Source of the DNA: Cohaesibacter sp.
GTDB taxonomy: Bacteria > Pseudomonadota > Alphaproteobacteria > Rhizobiales > Cohaesibacteraceae
NCBI GenBank assembly: GCA_025800105.1
Contig: JAOXSG010000774.1
Coordinates: 1-54,445, forward strand
Reading direction: 5' to 3'
Length of the DNA stretch: 54,445 nucleotides
Shown: in pieces, positions 31,966-40,115 of the stretch
Numbering within the stretch: position 1 is the first letter of the stretch
Layout: each line of letters begins with the position of its first letter
The notes under the pieces: generated by a model
Seen by the model: only the letters and a program-made list of their open reading frames with translations
Told to the model about the DNA's origin: nothing
Database searches by the model: none
Made by a program: the position numbers and the translations under genes

Positions 31966-32685
31966 ATGAGTGCTATTCGTATTTCGGAGATTTTTGGCCC
32001 GACCATTCAGGGTGAAGGGGCACTGATTGGCGAGCCAACCGTCTTTGTGCGCAGTGGTGGCTGTGATTATCGCTGTGTGTGGTGTGACAGTTTGCATGCG
32101 GTGGATTCTGATTATCGCGGCGACTGGCTACCAATGCAGGCCCAGGATATTTTTGAGCGTATTGAGGCTTTGTCCAAGGGGGTGCCTTTGACCGTCTCTC
32201 TGTCTGGTGGCAATCCTGCCATTCAGGATTTTGGCCCGCTCATTGCTCTTGGCAAGGCAAAAGGCTATCGGTTTGCCTTGGAGACCCAAGGCTCTCTTGC
32301 CAAAGACTGGTTCAAGGATCTTGATCAGCTGATCCTTAGCCCCAAACCGCCCTCTGCCAAGCAAAAGATTGATTGGCAGCAGTTCAATGCTTGTCTTGAT
32401 GCGGCCAAAGAAGCGCGCACGGCTTTGAAAATCGTCATTTTTGATGATGAAGATTATCGCTGGGCCAAAGAGGTTGCAGATCGCTATCCCTCTTTGCAGC
32501 TTTATTTGCAACCAGGCAATCACACCCCGCCCCCTGCCCATGCGCCCGATGCCAGCATTGATATGCAAGGCATTATGGATCGCATGGAATGGCTGGTCGA
32601 CAAAACCCTTGGCGATGGCTGGTTTGCCCCGCGCATCCTGCCGCAATTGCATGTTTTGCTTTGGGGCAACAAGCGCGGCGTCTAA
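31966..32685 (+). CDS. queE: 7-carboxy-7-deazaguanine synthase QueE (radical SAM)
   Basis: QueE is a radical SAM enzyme that contracts 6-carboxytetrahydropterin to 7-carboxy-7-deazaguanine. The 239-residue protein has [32 protein letters not shown], with cluster cysteines 33, 37 and 40 in CxxxCxxC, and the SAM-binding LSGGNPA. The following sequence [13 protein letters not shown] and LILSPKPPS is typical of QueE. It begins one base after the queD stop codon, with AAGGAG inside the queD end, so it is part of the same operon. Confidence 0.95.
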   Translation: MSAIRISEIFGPTIQGEGALIGEPTVFVRSGGCDYRCVWCDSLHAVDSDYRGDWLPMQAQDIFERIEALSKGVPLTVSLSGGNPAIQDFGPLIALGKAKGYRFALETQGSLAKDWFKDLDQLILSPKPPSAKQKIDWQQFNACLDAAKEARTALKIVIFDDEDYRWAKEVADRYPSLQLYLQPGNHTPPPAHAPDASIDMQGIMDRMEWLVDKTLGDGWFAPRILPQLHVLLWGNKRGV

Positions 32686-32731
32686 GCTCTGGCCCCATTC
32701 ATTAGGTCCATTCTGTTAAAGGAACAGACAT

Positions 32732-33199
32732 ATGTCCAATCAGGATATTTATCAAAATCTGACCCAATTGGGTGGCAACACCCCCTTGCCCAACAGCCCG
32801 CAAGAGGCTGTTTTGGAAAAAGTGCCCAATCCGCAGGCTGATGTTGATTATGCTGTGCGCTTCACCGCGCCGGAATTTACCTCGCTGTGTCCTTTGACCA
32901 GCCAGCCTGACTTTGCGCATTTGGTGATTGATTATATTCCCGGCCAATGGCTGGTTGAGAGCAAGTCTCTCAAACTCTTTTTAGGCTCTTTTCGCAATCA
33001 TGGTGCGTTCCATGAGGATTGCACCGTCTCTATCGGGCGACGTCTGGAAGAATTGCTGGAGCCAAAATGGCTGCGCATCGGTGGCTATTGGTATCCGAGA
33101 GGCGGGATTCCGATTGATGTTTTCTATCAAACGGGTGATGCACCAAAGCATGTGTGGATTGCACCGCAGGATGTGCCAACCTATCGCGGACGCGGCTAA
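32732..33199 (+). CDS. queF: NADPH-dependent preQ0 reductase QueF (short, YkvM type)
   Basis: QueF reduces the nitrile of preQ0 to the amine of preQ1 using NADPH. The 155-residue protein is the short (unimodular) form. Cys53 in [14 protein letters not shown] is the nucleophile that forms the thioimide, and [22 protein letters not shown] is the NADPH-binding signature. A good ribosome binding site (AAAGGA) precedes the ATG, 46 bp after queE. With queC, D and E this completes the route from GTP cyclohydrolase product to preQ1, the ligand of the upstream riboswitch; tgt and queA are elsewhere. Confidence 0.96.
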   Translation: MSNQDIYQNLTQLGGNTPLPNSPQEAVLEKVPNPQADVDYAVRFTAPEFTSLCPLTSQPDFAHLVIDYIPGQWLVESKSLKLFLGSFRNHGAFHEDCTVSIGRRLEELLEPKWLRIGGYWYPRGGIPIDVFYQTGDAPKHVWIAPQDVPTYRGRG

Positions 33200-33226
33200 G
33201 TGCCCGATTTAGGCCGCATATCGAGT
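33198..33226. repeat. Interspersed intergenic repeat, short copy 3
   Basis: AAGTGCCCGATTT joins directly to AGGCCGCATATC, which are the first and third blocks of the repeats at 15372 and 21096; the AAAGTCTC hairpin between them is missing. It overlaps the last base of the queF stop region. Confidence 0.5.
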
Positions 33227-33230
33227 ATTA

Positions 33231-33755
33231 TCAGGCACCAAAGGCGGTCGGGACGCTCATTCCGGCTGCAGCCAGATCTGCCATACCGCCATCGCCTGAG
33301 CGGCGATTGACCGCTTCTCGCGGTGCGGGGCCATAATAGGTGTCGGTGCGCACAAAGGGCCGATCCATGGAGACAGCGGCCAGAATGCGCAGATACATGT
33401 CCTTGGCGGAAAAGGGTTTGCGCAAAAATTCATGCACGCCCAATTGCTTGGCTTCGACAATGCGGTGTTTTTCGGCAAAAGAAGAAATCATGATGATGGG
33501 CACCGTGCCCATGGAATGATTGGGATTGCGCACAAGACGAACCAATTCCGGGCCATCCAGAATTGGCAAAACCCAATCGATGATCACCAGATCCGGGGAA
33601 AGCTGTTCGAGCTTTTCCAATCCGATGCCCCCATCTTCCGCCTCAAAAATCTCTCGCACTCCCAATCCTTGCAAAATGGTGCGAATGATTGTGCGCATAT
33701 AGGGGCTATCTTCAATCACCAGCACCCTCAAAGCTGACAGGACTGTGACTGACAT
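33231..33755 (-). CDS. Single-domain response regulator with C-terminal extension
   Basis: The 174-residue protein has one receiver domain (about residues 9-128). Acidic pocket residues are Glu15-Asp16, the phosphoacceptor is Asp60 (LVIIDWVLP), the switch Ser is in IMISS (91-92), and the conserved Lys113 is in LRKPF. The C-terminal 45 residues (DRPFVRTDTYYGPAPREAVNRRSGDGG) carry the FVR...YYGP.RR-type tail found in a widespread group of alphaproteobacterial stand-alone regulators, with no output domain. The partner kinase is unknown; the giant kinase at 10323 is one possibility in the same window. The stretch from 33756 to 34266 contains no supported gene, only hemA control sequences. Confidence 0.88.
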   Translation of the reverse strand: MSVTVLSALRVLVIEDSPYMRTIIRTILQGLGVREIFEAEDGGIGLEKLEQLSPDLVIIDWVLPILDGPELVRLVRNPNHSMGTVPIIMISSFAEKHRIVEAKQLGVHEFLRKPFSAKDMYLRILAAVSMDRPFVRTDTYYGPAPREAVNRRSGDGGMADLAAAGMSVPTAFGA

Positions 33756-34089
33756 TGCGTTTCTTCCTTTTCACCCTCACAGAACAGGACATAGCCCCAG
33801 TTAGAAGACGAGGCACTTGACCCAATTTCTGCTTTTTTGGTCATTCTTCATGGCTTTCCCCATGACTTTGAGACCAGTCTAGACAGAAAAGCCTTTATGA
33901 ACCTTTACGATTTTTCTATTTGGTGAGTTGCAGCTCATTAACCTTGCGCGCTACAAATTCATCAACCCGGATCTGTTTTTCTGTTCAAGCGCGGTTATCG
34001 GTCAATGCACTCTTTCCTTCGCTCTTTATCTTCTATACTATGGGTCGGACGCCTCATGTGATTGCACTTCGCATCAAATTGTCCTGTCA

Positions 34090-34103
34090 TTACAAATTTG
34101 TAA
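34090..34103. promoter_or_regulatory. Palindrome TTACAAATTTGTAA upstream of hemA
   Basis: A perfect 14-bp palindrome lies 13 bp before a FNR-like box and about 165 bp before the hemA start. Its binder is unknown. It does not match the Irr (ICE) or Fur consensus. Confidence 0.35.
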
Positions 34104-34115
34104 GGCTGGGCGGAA

Positions 34116-34129
34116 TTGACAAAGCTCAA
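34116..34129. promoter_or_regulatory. FNR/FixK-like box upstream of hemA
   Basis: TTGACAAAGCTCAA fits TTGA-N6-TCAA, the core recognised by FNR-, FnrL- and FixK-type regulators, about 140 bp upstream of hemA. hemA is under FnrL control in purple alphaproteobacteria, and the cbb3 operon in this window carries matching boxes. Confidence 0.55.
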
Positions 34130-34266
34130 TGCGAAGGACCAAAGTGCAGGGCAAAGTGGCCATAGAAAAGCGGGACCGGACCTTGACCCCAGCTCCCATA
34201 TTTCGCCTTAGCATTCAGGATATGCCTGTATCCTGACTGGACCTTTAGAAATAGCGGATGCCGAAA

Positions 34267-35544
34267 ATGAAGTATCATGAGCTCTTTGAAAATGCTCTTG
34301 CGTCTTTGAAAACCGAAAAGCGCTATCGTATTTTTGCCGATCTGGAACGACAGGCTGGCAAATTTCCTCGTGCGATCTGGCGCGCCGACAATGGTTTGGA
34401 GCGTGAGATTCTGGTTTGGTGCTCCAATGATTATCTTGGTATGGGTCAACATCCCGATGTGATCAAGGCGATGACCGATACAGCCCAGAAAATGGGCGCA
34501 GGTGCCGGTGGCACGCGCAACATTTCCGGCACCAACCGCCCCTTGGTGGAACTGGAAGCCGAGCTGGCTGACCTTCACAACAAGGAATCGGCTCTGGCCT
34601 TCACATCCGGCTTTGTCTCCAATGAAGCTGCGATTTCCACCATTGCCAAATTGCTGCCCAATTGCCTGATCCTGTCTGATGCGCTGAATCATGCCTCGAT
34701 GATTGCCGGGATCAAAAATTCCGGTATGCAAAAACAGATCTGGCGTCACAATGATCTGGAGCATCTGGAAGAATTGCTGAAAGCGGCAGGCAATGATCGT
34801 GCAAAGCTTATTGTCTTTGAATCTGTTTACAGCATGGATGGCGATATTGCGCCGATTGAGCAAATTGCCGATCTCGCCGACAAATATAATGCCATGACCT
34901 ATATTGACGAGGTCCATGCCGTTGGCATGTATGGCGAGCGTGGCGCTGGCATTTGCGAGCGTGAAGGCCTGATGGATCGCATTGATGTGATTGAAGGCAC
35001 CCTTGCTAAAGCTTATGGCACATTGGGGGGATATATCACCGGCAAATCCTGCATCATTGATGCGGTGCGCTCCTATGCGCCCGGCTTTATCTTTACCACT
35101 GCCATGCCACCTGCCATTGCAGCGGCGGCTCGCACCTCTGTTCGCCATCTGAAAAACAGTCAGGTTGAGCGGGATGGCCAGCAACGTCAGGCGGCCAGCA
35201 CCAAGAAAAAATTCTCCGAAGCCGGTTTGCCCGTCATGCCGTCCGAGACCCATATTGTGCCGCTTTTTGTCGGGGATCCTGATCTTTGCAAAAAAGCCAG
35301 CGATATGTTGCTCGAAGAGTATGGCATCTATATTCAACCGATCAATTATCCAACGGTTCCCCGTGGCACAGAGCGTTTGCGCATCACCCCAACGCCGTTT
35401 CATGAGGATGCCCTGATTGACGATCTGGTTTCTTCTCTTACTGCTGTGTGGGAAAGACTGGGCCTTTCCTTCATTGCCCCCGGCAGCGTCTATGACATCA
35501 ATAAACAGCCGGAACAGCAGGTTTTCGAAGCAGCGGGTGGTTAG
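34267..35544 (+). CDS. hemA: 5-aminolevulinate synthase
   Basis: ALAS condenses glycine and succinyl-CoA to 5-aminolevulinate, the first step of heme synthesis in alphaproteobacteria. The 425-residue protein shows [60 protein letters not shown] and [12 protein letters not shown], with the PLP lysine at residue 248, the same number as in Rhodobacter ALAS when translation starts here. That numbering and alignment of [11 protein letters not shown] with MDYNLALDTAL decide the start at 34267; an ATG at 34258 would add three residues. A FNR-like box upstream suggests induction at low oxygen together with the cbb3 oxidase. Confidence 0.95.
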   Translation: MKYHELFENALASLKTEKRYRIFADLERQAGKFPRAIWRADNGLEREILVWCSNDYLGMGQHPDVIKAMTDTAQKMGAGAGGTRNISGTNRPLVELEAELADLHNKESALAFTSGFVSNEAAISTIAKLLPNCLILSDALNHASMIAGIKNSGMQKQIWRHNDLEHLEELLKAAGNDRAKLIVFESVYSMDGDIAPIEQIADLADKYNAMTYIDEVHAVGMYGERGAGICEREGLMDRIDVIEGTLAKAYGTLGGYITGKSCIIDAVRSYAPGFIFTTAMPPAIAAAARTSVRHLKNSQVERDGQQRQAASTKKKFSEAGLPVMPSETHIVPLFVGDPDLCKKASDMLLEEYGIYIQPINYPTVPRGTERLRITPTPFHEDALIDDLVSSLTAVWERLGLSFIAPGSVYDINKQPEQQVFEAAGG

Positions 35545-35576
35545 GCACTAACCCTCTCTTCTTATGCACCATTTTG

Positions 35577-35613
35577 TGGGCGCATTTGTCATGTGAAATG
35601 ACGGATGCGCCCA
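35577..35613 (+). terminator. Intrinsic terminator of hemA
   Basis: TGGGCGCAT and its complement ATGCGCCCA form a 9-bp outer stem, with an inner GTCAT/ATGAC stem, followed by TTTTGTTTT, 32 bp after the hemA stop. Confidence 0.8.
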
Positions 35614-35673
35614 TTTTGTTTTGGCGTGTCCTGTGATGATTATTCGCTATAAACAGCAAGACGAGATGGTGTG

Positions 35674-36279
35674 ATGCTGAGATATTTTACTATTGCGGGG
35701 TGGCTCTTGGCTCTGTTGGGCGCATGTCAGGCGTTTGACTATAGCCCTGTTTCCTTTACCGGCACTGAGACACAGATTATTGCCCGTGGAACCATTGATA
35801 GCGGGACAATGGAACGCTTTTTGGAAATTTCCCGCCGTTACCCCAAAGCCAAAACGCTTGTCTTGCAACAGATTGAAGGCTCCATTGACGATGAGGCCAA
35901 TCTGTCCTTCAGCCGTTATATCCATGATGAAGGTTTTGCTACGCTTGTTCCTGGCGATGGTCTGGTGGCCTCTGGCGGGACGGATCTGTTTTTGGCAGGG
36001 CGCGAACGTCTTTTGGAATCTGGTGCCTGTGTCGGCGTGCATAGCTGGGGATGGGATGACGATCAGGGCAAGGATTTTCCAAAAGATGCGCCAGAGCATC
36101 AAGCCTATCTTGATTATTACAAGCATATTGGCATCGCTGCGGATTTTTACTGGTATACATTGGAGATCGCCTCAGCCAACGATATGCACTGGATGAACGC
36201 GCAGGAGGTTATGCGCTATGGCATGACCAGCCGTGCGCCTGATGCCCTTGGCAAGGCCCAAGCGTGCAATATGCGCTGA
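35674..36279 (+). CDS. Predicted lipoprotein, ClpP/crotonase-like periplasmic protein (COG3904-like)
   Basis: The 201-residue protein begins with a lipoprotein signal (MLRYFTIAGWLLALLGAC; lipid-bearing Cys18). The mature part has the pattern of predicted periplasmic ClpP-like proteins: GTIDSGTMERFLEISRRYPKAKTLVLQQIEGSIDDEANLSFSRYIHDEG, then VPGDGLVASGGTDLFLAGRERLLESGACVGVHSWGW. These resemble the oxyanion-loop and Ser regions of signal-peptide-peptidase relatives, but a catalytic residue set cannot be asserted. It is a single gene after the hemA terminator. I chose ATG 35674 over GTG 35671. Function unknown. Confidence 0.65.
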   Translation: MLRYFTIAGWLLALLGACQAFDYSPVSFTGTETQIIARGTIDSGTMERFLEISRRYPKAKTLVLQQIEGSIDDEANLSFSRYIHDEGFATLVPGDGLVASGGTDLFLAGRERLLESGACVGVHSWGWDDDQGKDFPKDAPEHQAYLDYYKHIGIAADFYWYTLEIASANDMHWMNAQEVMRYGMTSRAPDALGKAQACNMR

Positions 36280-36348
36280 TTTTCTCTTTTTTTCTTTGTC
36301 AGCGCATGGTCTAAAGACAAAGATCACAGAACAAGGATTATTGGAGCG

Positions 36349-36774
36349 ATGATAAGCATTGCCAAGGCCGGAGAGCGCTTTCTAGGAGACTGGATTTTGG
36401 AAGTGGAGCGTTGCCATTATGAGCAAGGCTCCCCGCCGCGCTCTGGCAGCTATCGCATTGAACGGGATGGAGAGGAGCTGGTTTTCCATATGAAATGGGT
36501 TGATGTGGAAGGGGAGATTTTTAATCTCAGCTTTCGTGGCATTCCCGATGGAGAGCCGCGCCCTTATAAAGGCGGCGATCTGGCCGATCATCTCAGCCTT
36601 GATGCCCCCTCCCCGACCAAGCTCAACAGCTCGGCCTATTTAAAAGGCGTTGAATTGATGATTGCCACCCGCACCTTGGTTGATGGCGGACAGCATATGG
36701 TGCTCACCCAAACCATCATTCTGCCAGATGGCTCCAAACCAACCAACAGCACACGCTATCGGCGCAAAGTCTGA
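36349..36774 (+). CDS. Small conserved-looking protein of unknown function
   Basis: The 141-residue protein has no signal peptide or membrane segment. It is predicted to be beta-rich: GDWILEVERCHY, SGSYRIERDGEELVFHMKWVDVEGEIFNLSF, and ELMIATRTLVDGGQHMVLTQTIILPDGS alternate short strands as in lipocalin-like or DUF1579-type small barrels. I do not recognise the family. It follows the lipoprotein gene by 69 bp on the same strand and is closed by a bidirectional terminator. A weak ribosome binding site (TTGGAG) precedes the ATG. Confidence 0.6.
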   Translation: MISIAKAGERFLGDWILEVERCHYEQGSPPRSGSYRIERDGEELVFHMKWVDVEGEIFNLSFRGIPDGEPRPYKGGDLADHLSLDAPSPTKLNSSAYLKGVELMIATRTLVDGGQHMVLTQTIILPDGSKPTNSTRYRRKV

Positions 36775-36795
36775 GACGTAACCTTCGTAAAATGC

Positions 36796-36820
36796 AAGAG
36801 AGGCGCAAAATGCCTCTCTT
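36796..36820. terminator. Bidirectional intrinsic terminator between convergent genes
   Basis: AAGAGAGGC and GCCTCTCTT form a perfect 9-bp stem with a 7-nt loop (GCAAAAT), followed by TTTAAATT. It lies between the small protein gene and the TAXI gene. Confidence 0.8.
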
Positions 36821-36839
36821 TAAATTCAATCCGATCTGA

Positions 36840-37808
36840 TTAATCAATCAGGCCTTTTTCACGATAATATTTCTCTGCACCAGGATGCAGAGGGGCTGAC
36901 AATCCGTCATTTGCCATTTCTTTTGGGTTGAGATTAGCAAATGCCGGATGCAGTTTGCGGAATGCATCGAGGCCTTCAAAGACACCAGAAACTACAGCAT
37001 AAACAGCTTCCTTGGAAACATTGCTAGAGGTCACAAACGTCGCTCCCACGCCAAATGTAGAGACATCGCTTTCGGTCCCACGATACATGCCACCGGGGAT
37101 GGTAGCTGTTCGATAGAAACTGTTTTGCGCAATCAGCTTGTCAACAGCCTCGCCCGTCACATTCACAATCACTGCATCACAGGCAGTGGTTGCTTCTTTG
37201 ATTGTTCCTGATGGATGGCCCACCGTGACCACCATTGCATCAATTTGATTGTCACACAAAGCGGCAGATTGTTCTGCAACTTTCAATTCAGTTGCCAAAG
37301 CAAAGCTTTCCGTGGTCCAGCCAAGTGCATTCATCAAAATTTCCATCGTCCCACGTTGGCCGGAACCGGGATTACCAATGTTGACGCGCTTGCCCTTCAG
37401 ATCAGTGAAATTCTTGATGCCAGCATCCGCTCGCGCAACAACGGTAAATGGTTCAGGATGCACTGAAAAAACCGCACGTAGGCCTTTGAATGGTCCATGC
37501 TCTTCAAACCGGGCGGACCCATTATATGCGTGATATTGCCAGTCAGATTGTGCAACACCAAATTCCAACTCTCCTTGTCGAATTGTGTTGATATTGTAAA
37601 CGGAGCCTCCTGTGGATTCCACAGAGCAGCGGATGCCATGTTCTTTTCGATTTTTATTCACAAGACGGCATATCGCGCCGCCTGTTGGATAATAGACGCC
37701 GGTTACACCGCCCGTTCCAATGGTGATAAATTCTTCGGCCATTGCAGCAGGAGCAATCAGTGCGATAGCAGCTGCTGTAGTAAGTATGGTTTTTACCTTT
37801 GCGTACAT
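36840..37808 (-). CDS. TAXI-family TRAP transporter solute-binding protein
   Basis: The 322-residue protein starts with a signal peptide (MYAKVKTILTTAAAIALIAPAAMA) and continues with the TAXI signature FITIGTGGVTGVYYPTGGAICRLVN, RCSVESTGGSVYNINTIRQGELEFGVAQSDW and LKGKRVNIGNPGSGQRGTMEIL. TAXI proteins bind glutamate-like or other small anions in the periplasm and deliver them to a fused DctQM TRAP permease. No permease gene is present here. The start at 37808 has a GGGAGA ribosome binding site; the frame opens at 38129 without support. It is divergent from the aminotransferase/RraA-like genes, suggesting it imports their substrate. Confidence 0.9.
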   Translation of the reverse strand: MYAKVKTILTTAAAIALIAPAAMAEEFITIGTGGVTGVYYPTGGAICRLVNKNRKEHGIRCSVESTGGSVYNINTIRQGELEFGVAQSDWQYHAYNGSARFEEHGPFKGLRAVFSVHPEPFTVVARADAGIKNFTDLKGKRVNIGNPGSGQRGTMEILMNALGWTTESFALATELKVAEQSAALCDNQIDAMVVTVGHPSGTIKEATTACDAVIVNVTGEAVDKLIAQNSFYRTATIPGGMYRGTESDVSTFGVGATFVTSSNVSKEAVYAVVSGVFEGLDAFRKLHPAFANLNPKEMANDGLSAPLHPGAEKYYREKGLID

Positions 37809-37959
37809 TATCAAATCTCCCTCGACGCTCTGGCCAATTTTGCGGGCACCGCAACATATCTCGGCCAATTGTTCAGGACCCAATTTTTGATTTAGGCCAC
37901 AAAGGACCAGTAAACGCACATTCAGAATAATTGTTAGCGAAATTTTCGACTTGAATAAC

Positions 37960-38084
37960 ATTCCTTTGAGGAATTTTTTATAAAATAAATCATTCGTTAC
38001 AGATATATTAATTATAATTTTGCAATCAGAAACGATCTGATTTTTTCGCCCAATCATTCCTTTATAGAAAGTAATAATATTACT
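37960..38084. promoter_or_regulatory. AT-rich divergent promoter region with two palindromes
   Basis: The 347-bp region between the TAXI and aminotransferase genes is strongly AT-rich and has no gene. It contains ATTCCT-TTG-AGGAAT (37960-37974), followed by six T, and the palindrome AGTAATAATATTACT (38070-38084), 72 bp upstream of the aminotransferase start. The latter is a candidate site for the LysR at 40116. Confidence 0.4.
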
Positions 38085-38155
38085 ATTTATCACTTTTTTG
38101 CTTAAATCTGTGTGCGTAGCATAGCCCAAAGACCAGCATATGGAGCTACGTGACT

Positions 38156-39379
38156 ATGCCGATACAGATTTCATCCAAAGTTATGCGATTAAAGCCTTCT
38201 GCCAGTATCGCTGCGAAACAACGTGTTACAGATTTAGAAGCAAAAGGTTGGAAAATTTACGATTTTTGTGTTGGGGAACCTGATTTTGCTACGCCAAAGA
38301 CTATCGTTGATGCCGCAATAGCAGCTATGCGCCGCGGTGATACCCATTATACGGGTTCATCGGGTATTCTGGCCTTGCGAGAAGCTGTGGCGCAGAAATT
38401 GTCGCATGACAATCACGTTACCTATCATCCATCGGAGATCGTTGTTGCCAATGGTGCAAAACAACTGATTTACGAGCTGTTTGCTGCAACCTTGGAACCA
38501 GGCAATGAAGTGATTGTGCCTGCGCCCTATTGGGTTAGTTATCCAGATATTGTCGCACTGAATGGTGGCACTCCAATCGTTGTATCTTGCGGTCCTGAAG
38601 ATAATTTCAAACTGACGGCGGCGTCCCTTGAATCGGCAATCACAGACAAAACTCGCTGGGTGATTATCAATTCCCCCTCTAATCCAACAGGTGCTGTCTA
38701 TCATCAAGATGAGTGGCAGGCTCTTATTGATGTCTTAGTCTCTCACCCGCATGTTTCTATTCTGACAGATGAAATTTATGAGCATATTATCTATGAGAAT
38801 GCGCAAAATATAACTCCGGTTGCCTTGGATGAAAGGCTAAAGGAGCGTTGTGTCATCGTGAATGGAATGTCTAAAGCCTATGCAATGACCGGATGGCGAC
38901 TGGGATTTGCTGCTGGCCCACAGCATGTGATGCAGGCAATCACCAAACTGCTCGGCCAAAGCACGACCTGCGCTTGCTCATTCGCACAAAGTGCTGCTGT
39001 TGAAGCCCTTTATGGCAGTCCAGAACCGGTAGAAGAGATGTTGAGGGCATATACAAAACGTCGCTCTATAATGGTCGATGGCCTGAACAGGATTGAAGGG
39101 ATTTGTTGTACCAAACCGCAAGGGGCTTTCTATGCCTTCCCTGATGTGCGGGCAATTTTAGGATCCAAGTCTCCAGATGGATCCACACTTACAACAGATC
39201 TTGATCTCGTTAACTACCTGATTGAGGAAGCCTCCGTCGCGACTATGGATGGGACATCTTATGGATTGCCGGGCTTCTTACGTCTTTCTTTTGCAACGTC
39301 CCAGAGCATGATTGCAGAAGGACTGGAGGCGATGACCTTGGCCATTGCAAAACTTGACCGCCCTCTGGCTCAAGCCTAA
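38156..39379 (+). CDS. PLP-dependent aminotransferase, class I (AspC/AAT-like)
   Basis: The 407-residue protein is a fold-type-I aminotransferase of the Ibeta aspartate/aromatic group: VGEPDFATP, THYTGSSGILALREAVAQKL, NGAKQLIYELFAATLEPGNEVIVPAPYWVSYPD, INSPSNPTGAVY, ILTDEIYEHI, and the PLP lysine Lys240 in NGMSKAYAMTGWRLG. The C-terminal Arg in LPGFLRLSFA binds the substrate carboxylate. Partner substrates are probably dicarboxylic or hydrophobic amino acids. It heads a unit with the RraA-like gene 11 bp downstream. The start at 38156 has GGAG ten bases upstream. The gene is AT-richer than the respiratory cluster nearby. Confidence 0.9.
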   Translation: MPIQISSKVMRLKPSASIAAKQRVTDLEAKGWKIYDFCVGEPDFATPKTIVDAAIAAMRRGDTHYTGSSGILALREAVAQKLSHDNHVTYHPSEIVVANGAKQLIYELFAATLEPGNEVIVPAPYWVSYPDIVALNGGTPIVVSCGPEDNFKLTAASLESAITDKTRWVIINSPSNPTGAVYHQDEWQALIDVLVSHPHVSILTDEIYEHIIYENAQNITPVALDERLKERCVIVNGMSKAYAMTGWRLGFAAGPQHVMQAITKLLGQSTTCACSFAQSAAVEALYGSPEPVEEMLRAYTKRRSIMVDGLNRIEGICCTKPQGAFYAFPDVRAILGSKSPDGSTLTTDLDLVNYLIEEASVATMDGTSYGLPGFLRLSFATSQSMIAEGLEAMTLAIAKLDRPLAQA

Positions 39380-39390
39380 AGGATATCACG

Positions 39391-40017
39391 ATGACACATG
39401 CCATTGCAGGCTCATCCATGAGCGAACTACTTAACGGCTTCGCCGTTTGTGCCGTTGCAAATATCAGTGACAATCTTGACCGTGCCATAGGAGCAAGAGG
39501 CATTCGTCCCTTCCACAATGGCGGGTCAATGATTGGCAGGGCTCTTACTGTAAAGGTTGCGCCTGGAGACAATTCATACATTCACAAAGCACTGGATATT
39601 GTGTCTTCAGGGGATGTCATTGTTGTCGATGGAGCAGGATATGATGATCGCGCGCTGATCGGTGACATTATGGCCAATATTGCGCAAAGCCGAGGTGCCG
39701 CAGGAATGGTTCTGGATGGTGCTATTCGCGATGTGGAGGAAATTTCGACAAGATCATTTCCTATTTTTGCTCGAAGTGTTATTCACCTTGGACCTTATAA
39801 AGGTGGGTTTGGCAAATTGAACTTGCCAGTTTCGATCGGCGGCATGACTGTCAATCCCGGCGACATCGTTGTCGGAGATGCGGATGGCGTCGTCGCCTTC
39901 AGCCCCACGATTGCCCATGACTTGTTGCAAGCAACATATGCACAAAAAGAAAAAGAGGCAGACATTCTCGCATCCATTGCCAATGGTACATATACTGGCG
40001 CGGCATATTCCAAATGA
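39391..40017 (+). CDS. RraA-like protein / 4-hydroxy-4-methyl-2-oxoglutarate aldolase family
   Basis: The 208-residue protein has the RraA/HMG-aldolase fold: VANISDNLDRAIGARGIRPFHNGGSMIGRALTVKVAPGDN, VDGAGYDDRALIGDIMANIAQSRGAAGMVLDGAIRDVEE with the substrate-binding Arg-Asp pair, and SIGGMTVNPGDIVVGDADGVVAF. The aldolases of this family split 4-hydroxy-4-methyl-2-oxoglutarate or 4-carboxy-4-hydroxy-2-oxoadipate into pyruvate plus an oxoacid; RraA proper inhibits RNase E. Placement directly after an aminotransferase favours the aldolase role: the aminotransferase could supply a 4-hydroxy-2-oxo acid. It is 11 bp from that gene. Confidence 0.85.
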   Translation: MTHAIAGSSMSELLNGFAVCAVANISDNLDRAIGARGIRPFHNGGSMIGRALTVKVAPGDNSYIHKALDIVSSGDVIVVDGAGYDDRALIGDIMANIAQSRGAAGMVLDGAIRDVEEISTRSFPIFARSVIHLGPYKGGFGKLNLPVSIGGMTVNPGDIVVGDADGVVAFSPTIAHDLLQATYAQKEKEADILASIANGTYTGAAYSK

Positions 40018-40115
40018 TAGAAAGTTGTCCTGAGTCTACGTCCTAGAATGGTTTACTGAACCTAACGGATCACAAAATGTTATCCGGGCATGAAAACATA
40101 TTTCATGGAGCAAAA

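Noticed and set aside
33920..34165. Small plus-strand open frames upstream of hemA
   Set aside because: They run through the palindrome and FNR-like box, have no ribosome binding site, and the product has no recognisable features.
34126..35403. 425-codon minus-strand open frame over hemA
   Set aside because: Antisense to hemA, which has all catalytic motifs; no ribosome binding site or recognisable domain.
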